Shown: positions 49,122-58,799, numbered from the stretch's first letter. The stretch: DNA of 64,000 nt from Haloferax marinisediminis (GCF_009674585.1 NZ_WKJP01000001.1:372001-436000), one strand, 5' to 3'. Notes: generated by a model from the letters alone, not told the origin. Made by a program: numbers and translations.

Positions 49122-50510
49122 ATGGGTTTGCCGCCGCTACACTCACTTCCAGCCACGTTCCTCGCATCCCTACAGGTCTCGAACGTCCCGCTGGACGACA
49201 CGACGATCACGGTCCTCGGCGTGGCCGCGATTCTCGTACTCATCGCACTCTCGGCATTCTTTTCTTCGTCCGAGATTGCGATGTTCTCACTGGCGAAGCA
49301 CCGAGTCGATTCGCTCGTCGAGGATAACGTTCCGGGTGCAAAGCGCGTAAAGGCGCTCAAAGAGGACCCCCACCGGCTCCTCGTCACCATCCTCGTCGGC
49401 AACAACATCGTCAACATCGCGATGTCAGCGTTAGCGACGGGGCTCCTCGCAGTCCTCGACTTCTCGCCTGGACAGTCGGTCATCATCTCCACGCTGGGCA
49501 TCACGACGCTCGTCTTGCTGTTCGGCGAGAGCGCACCGAAGTCCTACGCAGTCGAGAACACCGAGTCGTGGGCACTCAGAATCGCCCGCCCGCTGAAGTA
49601 CGCCGAGTTGCTGCTGCTCCCACTCGTCGTCTTCTTCGACTACCTGACGCGGGCCGTCAACAGCATCACCGGCGGGCAGACCGCCATCGAGGCATCGTAC
49701 ATCACCCGCGACGAGATTCAGAACCTCATCGAGACGGGCGAGCGCGAGGGTGTCATCGAGGAAGAAGAACGCGAGATGCTCGACCGCATCTTCCGGTTCA
49801 ACTCCACGATTGCGAAGGAGGTCATGACGCCGCGTCTCGACATGACGGCCGTCCCGAAGGACGCGACCATCGACGAAGCCATCGAGACCTGTGTGCAGGC
49901 CGACCACGAACGGGTCCCGGTGTACGACGGTAACCTCGACAACATCATCGGTATCGTCAACATCCGAAACCTCGTCCGCGAGCAGTACTACGGTGAACGC
50001 GGCGTGAGCCTCGCAGACATCGTCTCGCCGACGCTTCACGTCCCCGAGTCGAAGAACGTGGACGAACTCATGGCCGAGATGCAGGACACCCGGATGCAGA
50101 TGGTCATCGTCATCGACGAGTTCGGGACCACCGAGGGGCTCATCACCCTCGAAGACATGGTCGAAGAAATCGTCGGCGACATCCTCGAAGGCGACGAAGA
50201 AGAGCCGTTCGAAGAGGTCGACGAAGACACCTTCCTCGTCCGCGGGGAGGTCAACATCGACGAGGTGAACGAGATGCTCGACATCGAACTCCCGGAGGGC
50301 GAGGAGTTCGAGACGCTCGCAGGGTTCATCTTCAACCGCGCCGGCCGTCTCGTCGAAGAAGGCGAGGAGATTACCTACGGCAACATCGTCATCCGCATCG
50401 AACAGGTGGACAACACGCGCATCATGAAAGCGCGCATTCGGACCAACGCGGGCATCGTCGACGAGGGAGACGACGAAGAAGAAGAAGCAGAAGTCGAGCC
50501 CGACACCTAA
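49122..50510 (+). CDS. CNNM/CorC-type CBS membrane protein
   Basis: The 462-residue protein has a DUF21/CNNM membrane domain of four helices (about 28-180; SAFFSSSEIAMFSLAKHRVD, LLVTILVGNNIVNIA), two CBS domains (about 210-335; VMTPRLDMTAVPKDATIDEA, VIVIDEFGTTEGLITLEDMV), and a C-terminal CorC_HlyC transporter-associated domain (about 355-440; FLVRGEVNIDEVNEML). The family is linked to Mg2+/Co2+ efflux. The tail is very acidic. Confidence 0.9.
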   Translation: MGLPPLHSLPATFLASLQVSNVPLDDTTITVLGVAAILVLIALSAFFSSSEIAMFSLAKHRVDSLVEDNVPGAKRVKALKEDPHRLLVTILVGNNIVNIAMSALATGLLAVLDFSPGQSVIISTLGITTLVLLFGESAPKSYAVENTESWALRIARPLKYAELLLLPLVVFFDYLTRAVNSITGGQTAIEASYITRDEIQNLIETGEREGVIEEEEREMLDRIFRFNSTIAKEVMTPRLDMTAVPKDATIDEAIETCVQADHERVPVYDGNLDNIIGIVNIRNLVREQYYGERGVSLADIVSPTLHVPESKNVDELMAEMQDTRMQMVIVIDEFGTTEGLITLEDMVEEIVGDILEGDEEEPFEEVDEDTFLVRGEVNIDEVNEMLDIELPEGEEFETLAGFIFNRAGRLVEEGEEITYGNIVIRIEQVDNTRIMKARIRTNAGIVDEGDDEEEEAEVEPDT

Positions 50511-50525
50511 ATCGACACCTCGTTT

Positions 50526-50801
50526 TTACCCGAGAAGCGTAAACGAGAGCAGTATCAACGCCAGCGAGATGAGCGTGAGCACGACCAACCCGCGTGAGTC
50601 TGCGGTGCCATCACTGAGTCGGTTCGCGCGCGCTCGGAACCGAATCGCCAAGAAGAATCCTCCGAGGCCGACTGTCCCGAAGGTGAATCCACGAATCGAG
50701 ATGCCGGTCACGATCGCCATCGCGACGTGGTAAACCCCAAACCCTGCCCAGAGAGCAGCGACGAGGTTGGCAAGCGCTACACGGAGACCACGGACGTTCA
50801 C
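50526..50801 (-). CDS. Small membrane protein coupled to PiT
   Basis: A 91-residue protein with three helices. A GTG start inside the GTGA of the phosphate transporter stop was preferred over an upstream ATG that would overlap by 79 nt. Co-translation with the transporter suggests an accessory of phosphate uptake or simply an operon partner. Family unknown. Confidence 0.55.
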   Translation of the reverse strand: MNVRGLRVALANLVAALWAGFGVYHVAMAIVTGISIRGFTFGTVGLGGFFLAIRFRARANRLSDGTADSRGLVVLTLISLALILLSFTLLG

Positions 50802-51994
50802 GTAGGTAGTACGCTTGACACGAGCGTAAAGACGCCGTACGAGAGTCCGAACGCGAGGAGTAACGACCCAATCCACGCGAGGACAGTGTAGAGCATCTTC
50901 TGTTTGGAGACGCCAGCACCACCGGCCGCGAACCCGGAACCGATGATGGCGCTGACGATAATCTCGTTGAACGAGACGGGAACGCCCAGTGCGACGGCCG
51001 TCTGTGCGATTGCGAACGACGGAATCATCGCTGCAATCGAGCGACGCGGGCCGAGCGAGGAGTAGTCCTGTGCGAGGGCTTTAATCATGCGCGGGGCACC
51101 GGTCCACGACCCAGCGAGGAGTCCGAGCCCACCGCCGACGAGGACCGCAGTGAGTGGAATCGTCACGGCGTCGAGCAGGGGAACGAGCGGGCCGATTGCG
51201 AGGCCGACCTGCGACCCGCCAGCGGAGAACGCGACGAGGCCACCGAGAACGAGCAGGAACCGGCGCTGTCCACTGGTGGGGTCGGTTTGCATCCATCGGC
51301 CGACGACGCCGGCCGCGACGACGCCGACGAACAGGACGCTCACGACGAACCAGGCCGTCTCACCGAGCCCCATCCCGGCGAGTTCGATGGCCGACGCACG
51401 GGCAATCGACGTGGACGAACCGTCCGTGCCGAGAGCGGCGAACTCCATGTTTGCGACGAGGACGCCCACGATTCCTGCGAGGACCGGAACCGTCGACGTC
51501 TCGGGGAATCGCTCAGACCGGAGCGCGCGGGCGGTGGCGTACGATGCCCCACCGCCGATGAACGGTGTGAGAACCCACAGTGACACGATTTGTTGGTACT
51601 TCGCCCACGCGGGGTCGCCACCCATCGCGAGGCCGACGCCGACGACCGCACCGGTGACGGTGAACGCAGTCGCGATGGGATAGCCAGCGAAGACGCCGAG
51701 CGCGACGAGCACTGCTGCAGTGAGAAGTGCGATGACGGCCGCGGTCACAGTGAGCGTGACGCCGCCGATGAGTTCGGTCCCAACCGCGTTGGTAACGTTC
51801 GCACCCTGAAGGACGGCACCAGAGAATCCGAGGATGCCGACGATGAATCCGGCCCGCATCACCGAAATTGCGTTCGCACCGACTGCCGGGGCGAAGGGCG
51901 TCGACCCGGACGACCCGGCACCGATTGCCCACGCCATAAACAGACTGGCGAGTGCTGCGACACCGAGTGTTGCGAGCGTCCCAACCGCTACCAC
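50798..51994 (-). CDS. PiT family inorganic phosphate transporter
   Basis: The 398-residue protein has ten or more membrane helices and the duplicated PiT signatures: PAVGANAISVMRAGFIVG and GANVTNAVG in the first half and VPVSFNEIIVSAIIGSGFAAG in the second. It should import phosphate (or phosphate-metal complexes) with H+ or Na+. It is the middle gene of a three-gene operon with two small membrane proteins. Confidence 0.88.
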   Translation of the reverse strand: MVAVGTLATLGVAALASLFMAWAIGAGSSGSTPFAPAVGANAISVMRAGFIVGILGFSGAVLQGANVTNAVGTELIGGVTLTVTAAVIALLTAAVLVALGVFAGYPIATAFTVTGAVVGVGLAMGGDPAWAKYQQIVSLWVLTPFIGGGASYATARALRSERFPETSTVPVLAGIVGVLVANMEFAALGTDGSSTSIARASAIELAGMGLGETAWFVVSVLFVGVVAAGVVGRWMQTDPTSGQRRFLLVLGGLVAFSAGGSQVGLAIGPLVPLLDAVTIPLTAVLVGGGLGLLAGSWTGAPRMIKALAQDYSSLGPRRSIAAMIPSFAIAQTAVALGVPVSFNEIIVSAIIGSGFAAGGAGVSKQKMLYTVLAWIGSLLLAFGLSYGVFTLVSSVLPT

Positions 51995-52036
51995 AGGAAC
52001 ACCTCCCGCGTTCGGTCCCAGATATTCGAGAGCATG

Positions 52037-52204
52037 CTAGCGGCGTCGGGCGTCGTCGTACCCCTCGCGCAGGCCCAAGAGGGTCCGTCGGACGAGGAGA
52101 TACGCGAAGAAGACGAAGAGCAACATCACGATGAGCAACCCAGTGAACACTGGGTCTCCAGCGAGGAAGTCGACGATGCCGTCTACGACCAGAGGGTCGG
52201 CCAT
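52037..52204 (-). CDS. Single-span mini membrane protein ahead of PiT
   Basis: A 55-residue protein with one membrane helix (FTGLLIVMLLFVFFAYLLV) and a basic cytoplasmic end (RRTLLGLREGYDDARRR). It lies 42 nt upstream of the transporter in the same direction and may be a small auxiliary subunit. The in-frame upstream extension runs into the divergent gene's promoter. Confidence 0.55.
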   Translation of the reverse strand: MADPLVVDGIVDFLAGDPVFTGLLIVMLLFVFFAYLLVRRTLLGLREGYDDARRR

Positions 52205-52300
52205 GTGCGAGGATTCCGAGGCCCCCGGGTATAGCCATTTCGGCGTCGGAACGTAACAGAACACCAACACTCATACGCAGAAGACGTGTACGGCGAATCG

Positions 52301-53290
52301 ATGGCCGACCTCATCCCCTCCACCCCCGGAGACGCAGACGACGACCGGGACGACCGAGACCCACGGGTCATCGGCCTCGACAGCGACGAGGCCGACGACT
52401 TACTCGGTGCCATCTCCTCTTCGACCGCCCGGTCGGTCCTCGCATCCCTCCACGAGTCGCCAGCGACGCCCTCCGACCTCGCGACGGAGGTCGACACCTC
52501 GCTACAGAACGTCCAGTACCATCTCGGAAACCTCTCCGAGGCGGGACTCATCGAAGTGAAAGACACGCGCTACTCGGAGAAAGGGCGAGAGATGAACGTG
52601 TACGCACCCGCCGACCGCGCGCTCGTCGTCGTCGCCGGACGTGAAGACGACACGAGCGGCCTGAAGAGCGCACTCACCCGTCTCATCGGCGGTGTCGGCG
52701 TGCTCGGTATCGGCGGGGCCGTGGTGAACCGACTCGCGCGGACGGGTTCTGTCTTCCCGTTCGCGGCAACTGGTGGTGCAAGCGACGGTACAGCGAGCGG
52801 TGGCAGTGCGGAACGCGCTGATTCCGGTGGAGCCGGTGCCAGCGGCGGTGCTGGCGGTGCAAACGACTCGACGACTTCGGACGTGGCCGTCTCGTATGAA
52901 GGCGAAGACAGCGCGGTGAACCTCACTGGCGACCAACAGACGACTGTCGCGGACGCGACGACCACCTCCGACGGCGGTGGAGGGTACAGTATCGCAGAGG
53001 CGACGACCGAGTCCGCAGAGGCAACCCAAACCGCCGCCGAGGAAGCGACGAAGACAGTGACCGAAGCGGCCACCCAGACCGCCGCCGAGACGGCCACGTC
53101 GACGCCCGTTCCGGCGGCCGAACCGACCACGACGGCAGCGCAGACGGCCGCAGACGGGGCAGCCCAACTCACGAGTGGGTCCGTGGGTATCGCCGACACG
53201 CTCGGGTCGTTGTCACCGGGCGCACTGTTCTTCCTCGGGGGGCTGACCGTCCTCGTGGTGTGGGTCGCACTCGGCGTGGTACAAGACTAA
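52301..53290 (+). CDS. wHTH regulator with C-terminal membrane anchor
   Basis: A 329-residue protein: acidic N-terminus, ArsR/HTH_20-type winged helix (about 25-105; SSSTARSVLASLHESPATPS, EVDTSLQNVQYHLGNLSEAG), a hydrophobic segment (LIGGVGVLGIGGAVVN, about 127-142), a long low-complexity Ala/Thr/Gly/Glu stretch (about 155-295), and a C-terminal membrane helix (GALFFLGGLTVLVVWVALGV). The DNA-binding domain is cytoplasmic while the linker is probably outside. It may sense envelope state. It is divergent from the phosphate transporter operon. Confidence 0.78.
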   Translation: MADLIPSTPGDADDDRDDRDPRVIGLDSDEADDLLGAISSSTARSVLASLHESPATPSDLATEVDTSLQNVQYHLGNLSEAGLIEVKDTRYSEKGREMNVYAPADRALVVVAGREDDTSGLKSALTRLIGGVGVLGIGGAVVNRLARTGSVFPFAATGGASDGTASGGSAERADSGGAGASGGAGGANDSTTSDVAVSYEGEDSAVNLTGDQQTTVADATTTSDGGGGYSIAEATTESAEATQTAAEEATKTVTEAATQTAAETATSTPVPAAEPTTTAAQTAADGAAQLTSGSVGIADTLGSLSPGALFFLGGLTVLVVWVALGVVQD

Positions 53291-53491
53291 AACATCCGTT
53301 TTAGCTTACGGTGCGTATTTCACCGGCGCTCTCTTAGAACTGGGTACGAGGCTACGTCTGGTCTACTGACGACGGGTGCTTTGCCCCTGCCCCCCGTTGC
53401 CATCCCCCGTCCGACGTGGCCTCGGAACGCCCACACAGGTCCTCCACCCTGTTTCCGCTGATTCTGCCGGCCCTCCACCGGACTCCCGTGG

Positions 53492-54013
53492 TCAGTTCCC
53501 GCCGGGCACCACACGGAACGTCTTGAACACGTCTCCATCGACTGTGACGAGTCGCCCGCGGAGGCCACCGTCCGGGAGTTCCTCGAATTCGGCGTGTGCC
53601 TGCCGGTTCCCTCGTGGTTGTGCGTGACTCCCCGGATTGATGAGCGGAATCGCACCCGTGCGGTCGAACGTCGGACGATGGCTGTGACCGAAGATGACGG
53701 CGTCAGCACCGCGTTCGCGACCGAACAGTGAGAGCGCAGTCCCGCCGCCACGGCGCGTGTGCGTCATCGCGAACTCCACGCCGCCGTAGGTGAAGTTCCG
53801 TGCCTCGGGGATTCGAGCGCGAATCTCCGGTCCGTCGTTGTTGCCGTAGACCGCGAGGAACTGCTCGGACTCGTCGATGAAGTCGTCGAGGACGGACTCG
53901 CGCATGAAGTCTCCCGCGTGGACGACGAGGTCTGCTTCTCGGACCGCCTTGAGCGTGCGACTCGTGAGGCGATGGCCGTCTGTACTGTGTGTGTCGGAGA
54001 CGACGACGAGCAT
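53492..54013 (-). CDS. Metallophosphoesterase (YfcE/MJ0936 type)
   Basis: The 173-residue phosphoesterase has the dimetal motifs VVSDTHSTD, LVVHAGDF, VYGNNDGPE, and FGHSHRPTF ... INPGSHAQPRG. The family hydrolyses phosphodiesters. The start at MLVVVSDTH begins right at motif I, usual for this family. The 201-nt gap on its downstream side shows no gene; it is C-rich and I see no clear RNA. Confidence 0.88.
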   Translation of the reverse strand: MLVVVSDTHSTDGHRLTSRTLKAVREADLVVHAGDFMRESVLDDFIDESEQFLAVYGNNDGPEIRARIPEARNFTYGGVEFAMTHTRRGGGTALSLFGRERGADAVIFGHSHRPTFDRTGAIPLINPGSHAQPRGNRQAHAEFEELPDGGLRGRLVTVDGDVFKTFRVVPGGN

Positions 54014-54145
54014 ACCACGCCTATGGGTCGAAGACGTTGAAACCTACCGACTGCGAGCGGAGAGACGAGACACGCAGCCGGCCACAAACCCGATACATGT
54101 GTCTGTGGCGGAAAGTCTATCCACCCACGGGGAGTGGCCCACGAC

Positions 54146-55090
54146 ATGGCAGGCAGCACATCGGTCGTTATCGCGGCACTCTTCGCGAACGCGGCCATCG
54201 CCGTCCTCAAATTTCTTGGATTCCTCGCCACCGGAAGCCCGTCTATGCTCTCGGAGACCTACCACTCTATCTCCGACACTGGGAACCAGGTCTTTCTCCT
54301 CATCGGCATTCGGTACAGCAAGCGCGAGGAGACTCGCGCACATCCGTTCGGGTTCGGGAAAGCACAGTTCTTCTACTCGTTTCTCGTCTCTGTGATGCTC
54401 TTCGGCATCGCTGGGTGGGAGTCGGCAAAACACGGCTACGAGGCACTGATGCACCCGTCACACGGTGGTGGCGCAGAGAGTCTCTTGCTCTTCGGGATGG
54501 AGGTTCGCCCCGTCTACGTCAACGCCGCCATCCTGCTCGGTGCCATCGCGTTCGAGAGTTACGCCTTCGTGAAGGCGAACGAAGAACTGCAGCGACAGAT
54601 TCAGGAGTACGAGTGGTCGGGGCTCGTCCAAGCGTTCCGTGAGACGAGCGACGTGACGACGCTGACAGCGTTCACCGAGGACACCGTCGCACTCGTCGGT
54701 GCGATGCTCGCACTGGTCGGCATCGGCCTCACCGAACTCACGGGGAACGAAGTGTACGACGCTGCGACAGCACTTCTCATCGGTATCCTCCTCATGGGCT
54801 TCGCCATCGCACTCGCGTGGGAGAACAAGCGACTCCTTCTCGGTGAGAGCGTCGCCACACGCGAAGAACAGGAACTCAAAGCGATCATTCGGAGTGACCC
54901 CAGCGTCGTCCACATCGACAAGTTCCGCGCCTCGTACGTCGGGCCGGAAAAACTGCTCGTCGCGCTCGACGTGAGTTTCGACCCCGACCTCGACACCGAA
55001 GAGATAGACGACCACATCACCGCCATCGAAGACAAACTTCGTGAGGCGGACGACCGGGTCCACTTCGTCTACATCGAACCCGAACTGTGA
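54146..55090 (+). CDS. Cation diffusion facilitator (CDF) transporter
   Basis: The 314-residue protein has six membrane helices and a C-terminal cytoplasmic ferredoxin-like domain (about 215-310). Metal-site residues appear in MLSETYHSISDTGNQ (helix II) and TAFTEDTVALVGAM (helix V), replacing the common HxxxD with ExxxD there. This pattern belongs to a CDF branch for which the metal is unknown. A GTG four codons upstream is an alternative start. Confidence 0.85.
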   Translation: MAGSTSVVIAALFANAAIAVLKFLGFLATGSPSMLSETYHSISDTGNQVFLLIGIRYSKREETRAHPFGFGKAQFFYSFLVSVMLFGIAGWESAKHGYEALMHPSHGGGAESLLLFGMEVRPVYVNAAILLGAIAFESYAFVKANEELQRQIQEYEWSGLVQAFRETSDVTTLTAFTEDTVALVGAMLALVGIGLTELTGNEVYDAATALLIGILLMGFAIALAWENKRLLLGESVATREEQELKAIIRSDPSVVHIDKFRASYVGPEKLLVALDVSFDPDLDTEEIDDHITAIEDKLREADDRVHFVYIEPEL

Positions 55091-55132
55091 GACGACGCTC
55101 GCCGAACGGTCGCCGGTCGGGGACGTCCCGAA

Positions 55133-56158
55133 CTACCGCGATTCGACCGCGTCGGCGACGAGCGAAACTGCTTCTTCGACGTCCGCTCGGGAGACGTTCA
55201 GATTCGTCGTAAAGCGGGTGTGATACTCGCCGAATGGACCGCCGAGGACGCCGACCTCGCCGCACAGGTCGACGAACTCCTCGGCAGTCAGTCCCGCGTG
55301 TTCGGAGTCCACGACGACGATGTTGGTATCGGGTGTCGGTACCGACAGTCCCTCCACGGCGTCGAGGCCTTCCGCGAGGAGGCGGGCGTTCTCGTGGTCG
55401 TCGGCCAATCGCTCGACGTTGTCGAGCGCGACGAGACCCGGTGCGGCGATGATGCCGGCCTGTCGCATGCCGCCGCCGAACTGCTTGCGGACGCGGGTCG
55501 CATCCTCGATGAACTCCTCGGGTCCTGCGAGAATCGAACCGACGGGCGCGCCGAGGCCCTTCGAGAGACAGAACATCACGGTATCGACGTTCTCGACCAT
55601 CGCCGTCGGGTCTTCGTCGAGGGCGACACAGGCGTTGAACATGCGGGCACCGTCGAGGTGGACTGGGATGCCGAGGTCGTGCGCTGCCTCGGCCGCCGCG
55701 TCGATGTCTGCTTTCGGAATGGCGACGCCGCCGCGGGCGTTGTGTGTATTTTCGAGACACATGACGCCGGTGCCGGCGACGTGGAGGGACTCTTCTCGCG
55801 CGTGCTCGCGTACCTGTTCGGGCGTCGGCGCCGCGCGGTCACCGGCGTCGAAGGCCCGAACCTGCAGGCCCGACAGTTCGGCGAACCCGCCGACTTCCCA
55901 CTTGTAGACGTGGGCTTCGGCGTCGACGAGTGCCTCCTGCCCGGGCGACGTGTGGACGCGGGCGGCGATTTGGTTCCCCATCGTCCCGGAGGGGACGAAC
56001 AGGGCGGCCTCCTTGCCGACCATCTCGGCGGTACGGGTTTCGAGTTCGTTCACAGTCGGGTCGTCGCCGTACACGTCGTCGCCGACGTCGGCGTCGCGGG
56101 CGGCCACGCGCATCTCGTCAGAGGGGAGCGTAACCGTGTCACTTCGGAGGTCGATCAT
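55133..56158 (-). CDS. Low-specificity L-threonine aldolase
   Basis: This 341-residue PLP enzyme of the beta-eliminating lyase family splits threonine/allo-threonine to glycine and acetaldehyde. Signature: DLRSDTVTLPSDEMR at the start, GDDVYGDDPTVNELE, FVPSGTMGNQIA, and the PLP lysine in MFCLSKGLGAPVGS. The start was set at MIDLRSD because the open frame upstream is only the complement of the divergent aminopeptidase gene. Confidence 0.9.
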   Translation of the reverse strand: MIDLRSDTVTLPSDEMRVAARDADVGDDVYGDDPTVNELETRTAEMVGKEAALFVPSGTMGNQIAARVHTSPGQEALVDAEAHVYKWEVGGFAELSGLQVRAFDAGDRAAPTPEQVREHAREESLHVAGTGVMCLENTHNARGGVAIPKADIDAAAEAAHDLGIPVHLDGARMFNACVALDEDPTAMVENVDTVMFCLSKGLGAPVGSILAGPEEFIEDATRVRKQFGGGMRQAGIIAAPGLVALDNVERLADDHENARLLAEGLDAVEGLSVPTPDTNIVVVDSEHAGLTAEEFVDLCGEVGVLGGPFGEYHTRFTTNLNVSRADVEEAVSLVADAVESR

Positions 56159-56275
56159 TGCGCGAAGAGACCGCACCGAGTGAGAAATAGTCGGTGGTTG
56201 TTTCGAGAGACGGTACCACGGTGGCAACATTTGCGCTTCGAAAGGTGTTTGCCCCGGGGGCACACACGACGCGGT

Positions 56276-57361
56276 ATGGACCCACGCATCCGCGAACACG
56301 CCCAGACCATCGTCGACCACTCGACACGCGTCGAGGGGGGCGACAACGTCGTCGTCTCCGCACCTGCAGTCGCCGACGACCTCGTGACCGCTATCTGCGA
56401 ACTCATCGGTGAGCGAGGTGCGTACGTCGTCACCACGAGTTCTGACCCACGGTTCATGCGTGCGTATCTCCGCGCGTCCGAGAAAGAGGAGTTCGAGACG
56501 CCCGAACACCAGCTCGCGCTCTTCGAGGAGTCGGACGTTCTCATCAACATCCGTGCCGAAACCAACGCCACCGAACAGAGTGACGTCGACCCCAAGACGA
56601 ACGCCGCGTGGAGGCGCGCCTACAAGCCGATTCAAAAAGAGGCGCTCTCGAAGCGCTGGTGTCTCACACAGTACCCTGCGAAGGGGAGTGCCCAACTCGC
56701 CGGCATGAGCACCGAGGCGTACGAGAACTTCGTCTACGACGCCGTCAGCCTCGACTGGGAGAAACAGGCCGACCACCAACAGCAGATGGTCGACCTGATG
56801 AACGACGCCGACGAGGTCCGCATCACGTCGGGCGACGAGACGGACGTGACGATGAGCATCGCCGGCAACACCACCATCAACGACAAGGGCGAACACAACC
56901 TCCCCGGCGGCGAAGTGTTCACCGCGCCCGTCAAGGACTCCGTCGAGGGCGAGGTGTACTTCGACCTGCCACTGTACCGTCAGGGCCGTGAAATCACCGG
57001 CGTCCGCGTCACGTTCGAAGACGGGAAGGTCGTCGACTACTCCGCAGAGCGCAACGAGGAGGTTCTCGACGGCGTGTTCGACACCGACGAAGGTGCCCGC
57101 TTCCTCGGCGAACTCGGTATCGGCATGAACCGCAACATCGACCAGTTCACCTACAACATGCTCTTCGACGAGAAGATGGGCGACACCGTCCACATGGCCG
57201 TCGGCGCGGCGTACCCCGAGACGGTCGGCGACGACAACGAGGTCAACGAGAGCGCCGAACACGTGGACATGATTGTCGACATGTCCGAGGATTCGGTCAT
57301 CGAACTCGACGGTGAAGTCGTACAGCGCAACGGTACGTTCGTGTTCGAAGACGACTTCTGA
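56276..57361 (+). CDS. M29 family aminopeptidase (AmpS/aminopeptidase T)
   Basis: The 361-residue metallopeptidase matches the thermophilic aminopeptidase family: VVVSAPAVADDLVTAICELI, AGNTTINDKGEHNLPGGEVF (metal ligand Glu region), GARFLGELGIGMN, NMLFDEKMGDTVHMAVGAAY and VDMIVDMSEDSVIELDG. It releases N-terminal amino acids in the cytoplasm. It is divergent from threonine aldolase, so both may serve amino acid turnover. Confidence 0.9.
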   Translation: MDPRIREHAQTIVDHSTRVEGGDNVVVSAPAVADDLVTAICELIGERGAYVVTTSSDPRFMRAYLRASEKEEFETPEHQLALFEESDVLINIRAETNATEQSDVDPKTNAAWRRAYKPIQKEALSKRWCLTQYPAKGSAQLAGMSTEAYENFVYDAVSLDWEKQADHQQQMVDLMNDADEVRITSGDETDVTMSIAGNTTINDKGEHNLPGGEVFTAPVKDSVEGEVYFDLPLYRQGREITGVRVTFEDGKVVDYSAERNEEVLDGVFDTDEGARFLGELGIGMNRNIDQFTYNMLFDEKMGDTVHMAVGAAYPETVGDDNEVNESAEHVDMIVDMSEDSVIELDGEVVQRNGTFVFEDDF

Positions 57362-57496
57362 GGCTGGTTTTCCCTCCAACGTTTCCACAAAGTCCCTTCC
57401 AACGTTTCCACGAGCGAACACCGTGTGCGGGCGATAGGAGGCGTTAACTAGCTATTTCTCGCTGTTCAGCGTATCGAACAGTGGTGGAGAATCATA

Positions 57497-57886
57497 ATGG
57501 CCAGAGTGGTACATTTCGACATCGGGGCGGACGACCCCGAACGAGCAATCTCGTTCTACAGCGAGGTCTTTGGATGGGAGTTCGAGAAGTGGGACGGCCC
57601 CATGGACTACTGGTTGGTGATGACGGGAGACCCCAACACACCCGGCATCGATGGTGGGCTCGCACCGCGTGACGGACCTGCGCCGGACGACGACACACCC
57701 ACCGCAACCTACACCTGCACAATCGACGTGAACGACGTCGACAGTGTCGTCGAATCGGTCACCGAACACGGGGGACGTGTCGCAGACGACCCCCAAACGA
57801 TTCCGGGAGTGGGCCGTCTCGCCTACTGTTACGATACTGAGGGGAATCGATTCGGTGTGATGGAGAGCGACGAGACTGCCGTCTGA
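57497..57886 (+). CDS. VOC family (glyoxalase-like) protein
   Basis: The 129-residue protein has the beta-alpha-beta-beta-beta VOC fold (VVHFDIGADDPERAISFYSE, FGWEFEKWDG, and second half TYTCTIDVNDVDSVVESVTE, GNRFGVMESDE). Metal ligands His6 and the late Glu are present. Substrate unknown; isomerases, dioxygenases and resistance proteins share this fold. Confidence 0.82.
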   Translation: MARVVHFDIGADDPERAISFYSEVFGWEFEKWDGPMDYWLVMTGDPNTPGIDGGLAPRDGPAPDDDTPTATYTCTIDVNDVDSVVESVTEHGGRVADDPQTIPGVGRLAYCYDTEGNRFGVMESDETAV

Positions 57887-58186
57887 GTTCGCCGCTGAGA
57901 GTTCCGATTTTCACAGTATCGCCCGTCAAAACGCCAGTGGAAAGCATCGCTTCACCTCTGGTTTTCGGACCTTCGATGTCGTTACGTCACCGGGTCTCCA
58001 GTCGAAACAGTACCCTTCAGAAAGACGGTCGATATGCTAGTGCCAATCCCGTCAGACAGACGTCGTACGAGGCGTGAAATTCTGGAATCTCCAGTCGAAA
58101 CGGTGCCCTTCGCCCTATAGACAAGATTGTGACACATATTCACATGGCCACCAGACTTAACCGAGTCTCAAAGAGAGATTGCTTCG
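57887..58186. other. Intergenic region with a 24-nt direct repeat
   Basis: This 300-nt gap has no convincing gene. A 24-nt unit beginning TCTCCAGTCGAAAC is present at 57995-58018 and again at 58088-58111 with two changes. An ACTTAACC box at 58155-58162 is the likely promoter of the next mini-gene. Confidence 0.5.
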
Positions 58187-58339
58187 ATGCCAGCGGTTCA
58201 GTGTAGAGCGTGTGGACGCGACGTGGCCGTTCACGAGATCGAGACGAGGACGCGAACGAATTCCACGGGGTTCGACACACGGTATCGGTGTCCCTACTGC
58301 CACACCGAGATGCGAGACGTGAAAACGCGAATCGTCTAA
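58187..58339 (+). CDS. 50-residue zinc-ribbon mini-protein
   Basis: Two CxxC knuckles (VQCRACGRDVA and YRCPYCHTEM) in a 50-residue basic protein form a zinc ribbon. ACTTAACC lies about 27 nt before the ATG, so it has its own leaderless promoter. It ends one base from the convergent Lrp stop. Such one-domain zinc-finger proteins are abundant in haloarchaea and mostly uncharacterised. Confidence 0.6.
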   Translation: MPAVQCRACGRDVAVHEIETRTRTNSTGFDTRYRCPYCHTEMRDVKTRIV

Positions 58340-58340
58340 T

Positions 58341-58799
58341 TTACGCGTCGATATCGAGTTCGAACTGCTCGTTTTCGGTGACGGCGTTGAGCACGACGGA
58401 GGTGTTGGACTCACGGATATCGACGTCGGTGAGCAACTTCTTAATCTGCGTGTTCATGCCGTCGGTGTCGCGGAACTTGCCGATGGCGATTATGTCGTAG
58501 TCACCGGTGACCTCGTAGACCGAAATCATCTGCTTTTCCTGCTGAAGACGCTCGGTGACGTCGCCGAGTGCCGACCCCTCGACTTTCAGTTGGATGACCG
58601 CGGTGACGTCGTAGCCGAGTGCGTCGTAGTTCACGCGTGGGGTGTACCCCTCGATGACCCCCTCGTCTTCGAGATCTCGGAGGTGATTCGAGACGGTCGT
58701 GACCGACACGTCGAGTTCTTCGGCGAGACTGCGCAGACTCGCGCGGCCATCTCCGAGTAGTGCGTTGATGAGTTTCGCGTCGAGGTTTTCGTACGTCAT
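58341..58799 (-). CDS. lrp: Lrp/AsnC family transcriptional regulator
   Basis: The 152-residue regulator has an N-terminal helix-turn-helix ([39 protein letters not shown]) and a C-terminal RAM/ASNC domain ([33 protein letters not shown]). It is divergent from glnA, the arrangement known for a haloarchaeal Lrp reported to regulate glutamine synthetase. A TATA-like AATTCTAAT lies about 25 nt upstream on its strand. Confidence 0.88.
   Translation of the reverse strand: MTYENLDAKLINALLGDGRASLRSLAEELDVSVTTVSNHLRDLEDEGVIEGYTPRVNYDALGYDVTAVIQLKVEGSALGDVTERLQQEKQMISVYEVTGDYDIIAIGKFRDTDGMNTQIKKLLTDVDIRESNTSVVLNAVTENEQFELDIDA

Noticed and set aside
53291-53491. RNase P or SRP RNA in the C-rich gap
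   Set aside because: I could not find the conserved core elements of either RNA on either strand.
56159-57421. A 421-residue N-terminal extension to threonine aldolase
   Set aside because: It is the complement of the M29 aminopeptidase; the aldolase begins with the canonical DLRSDT start at 56158.
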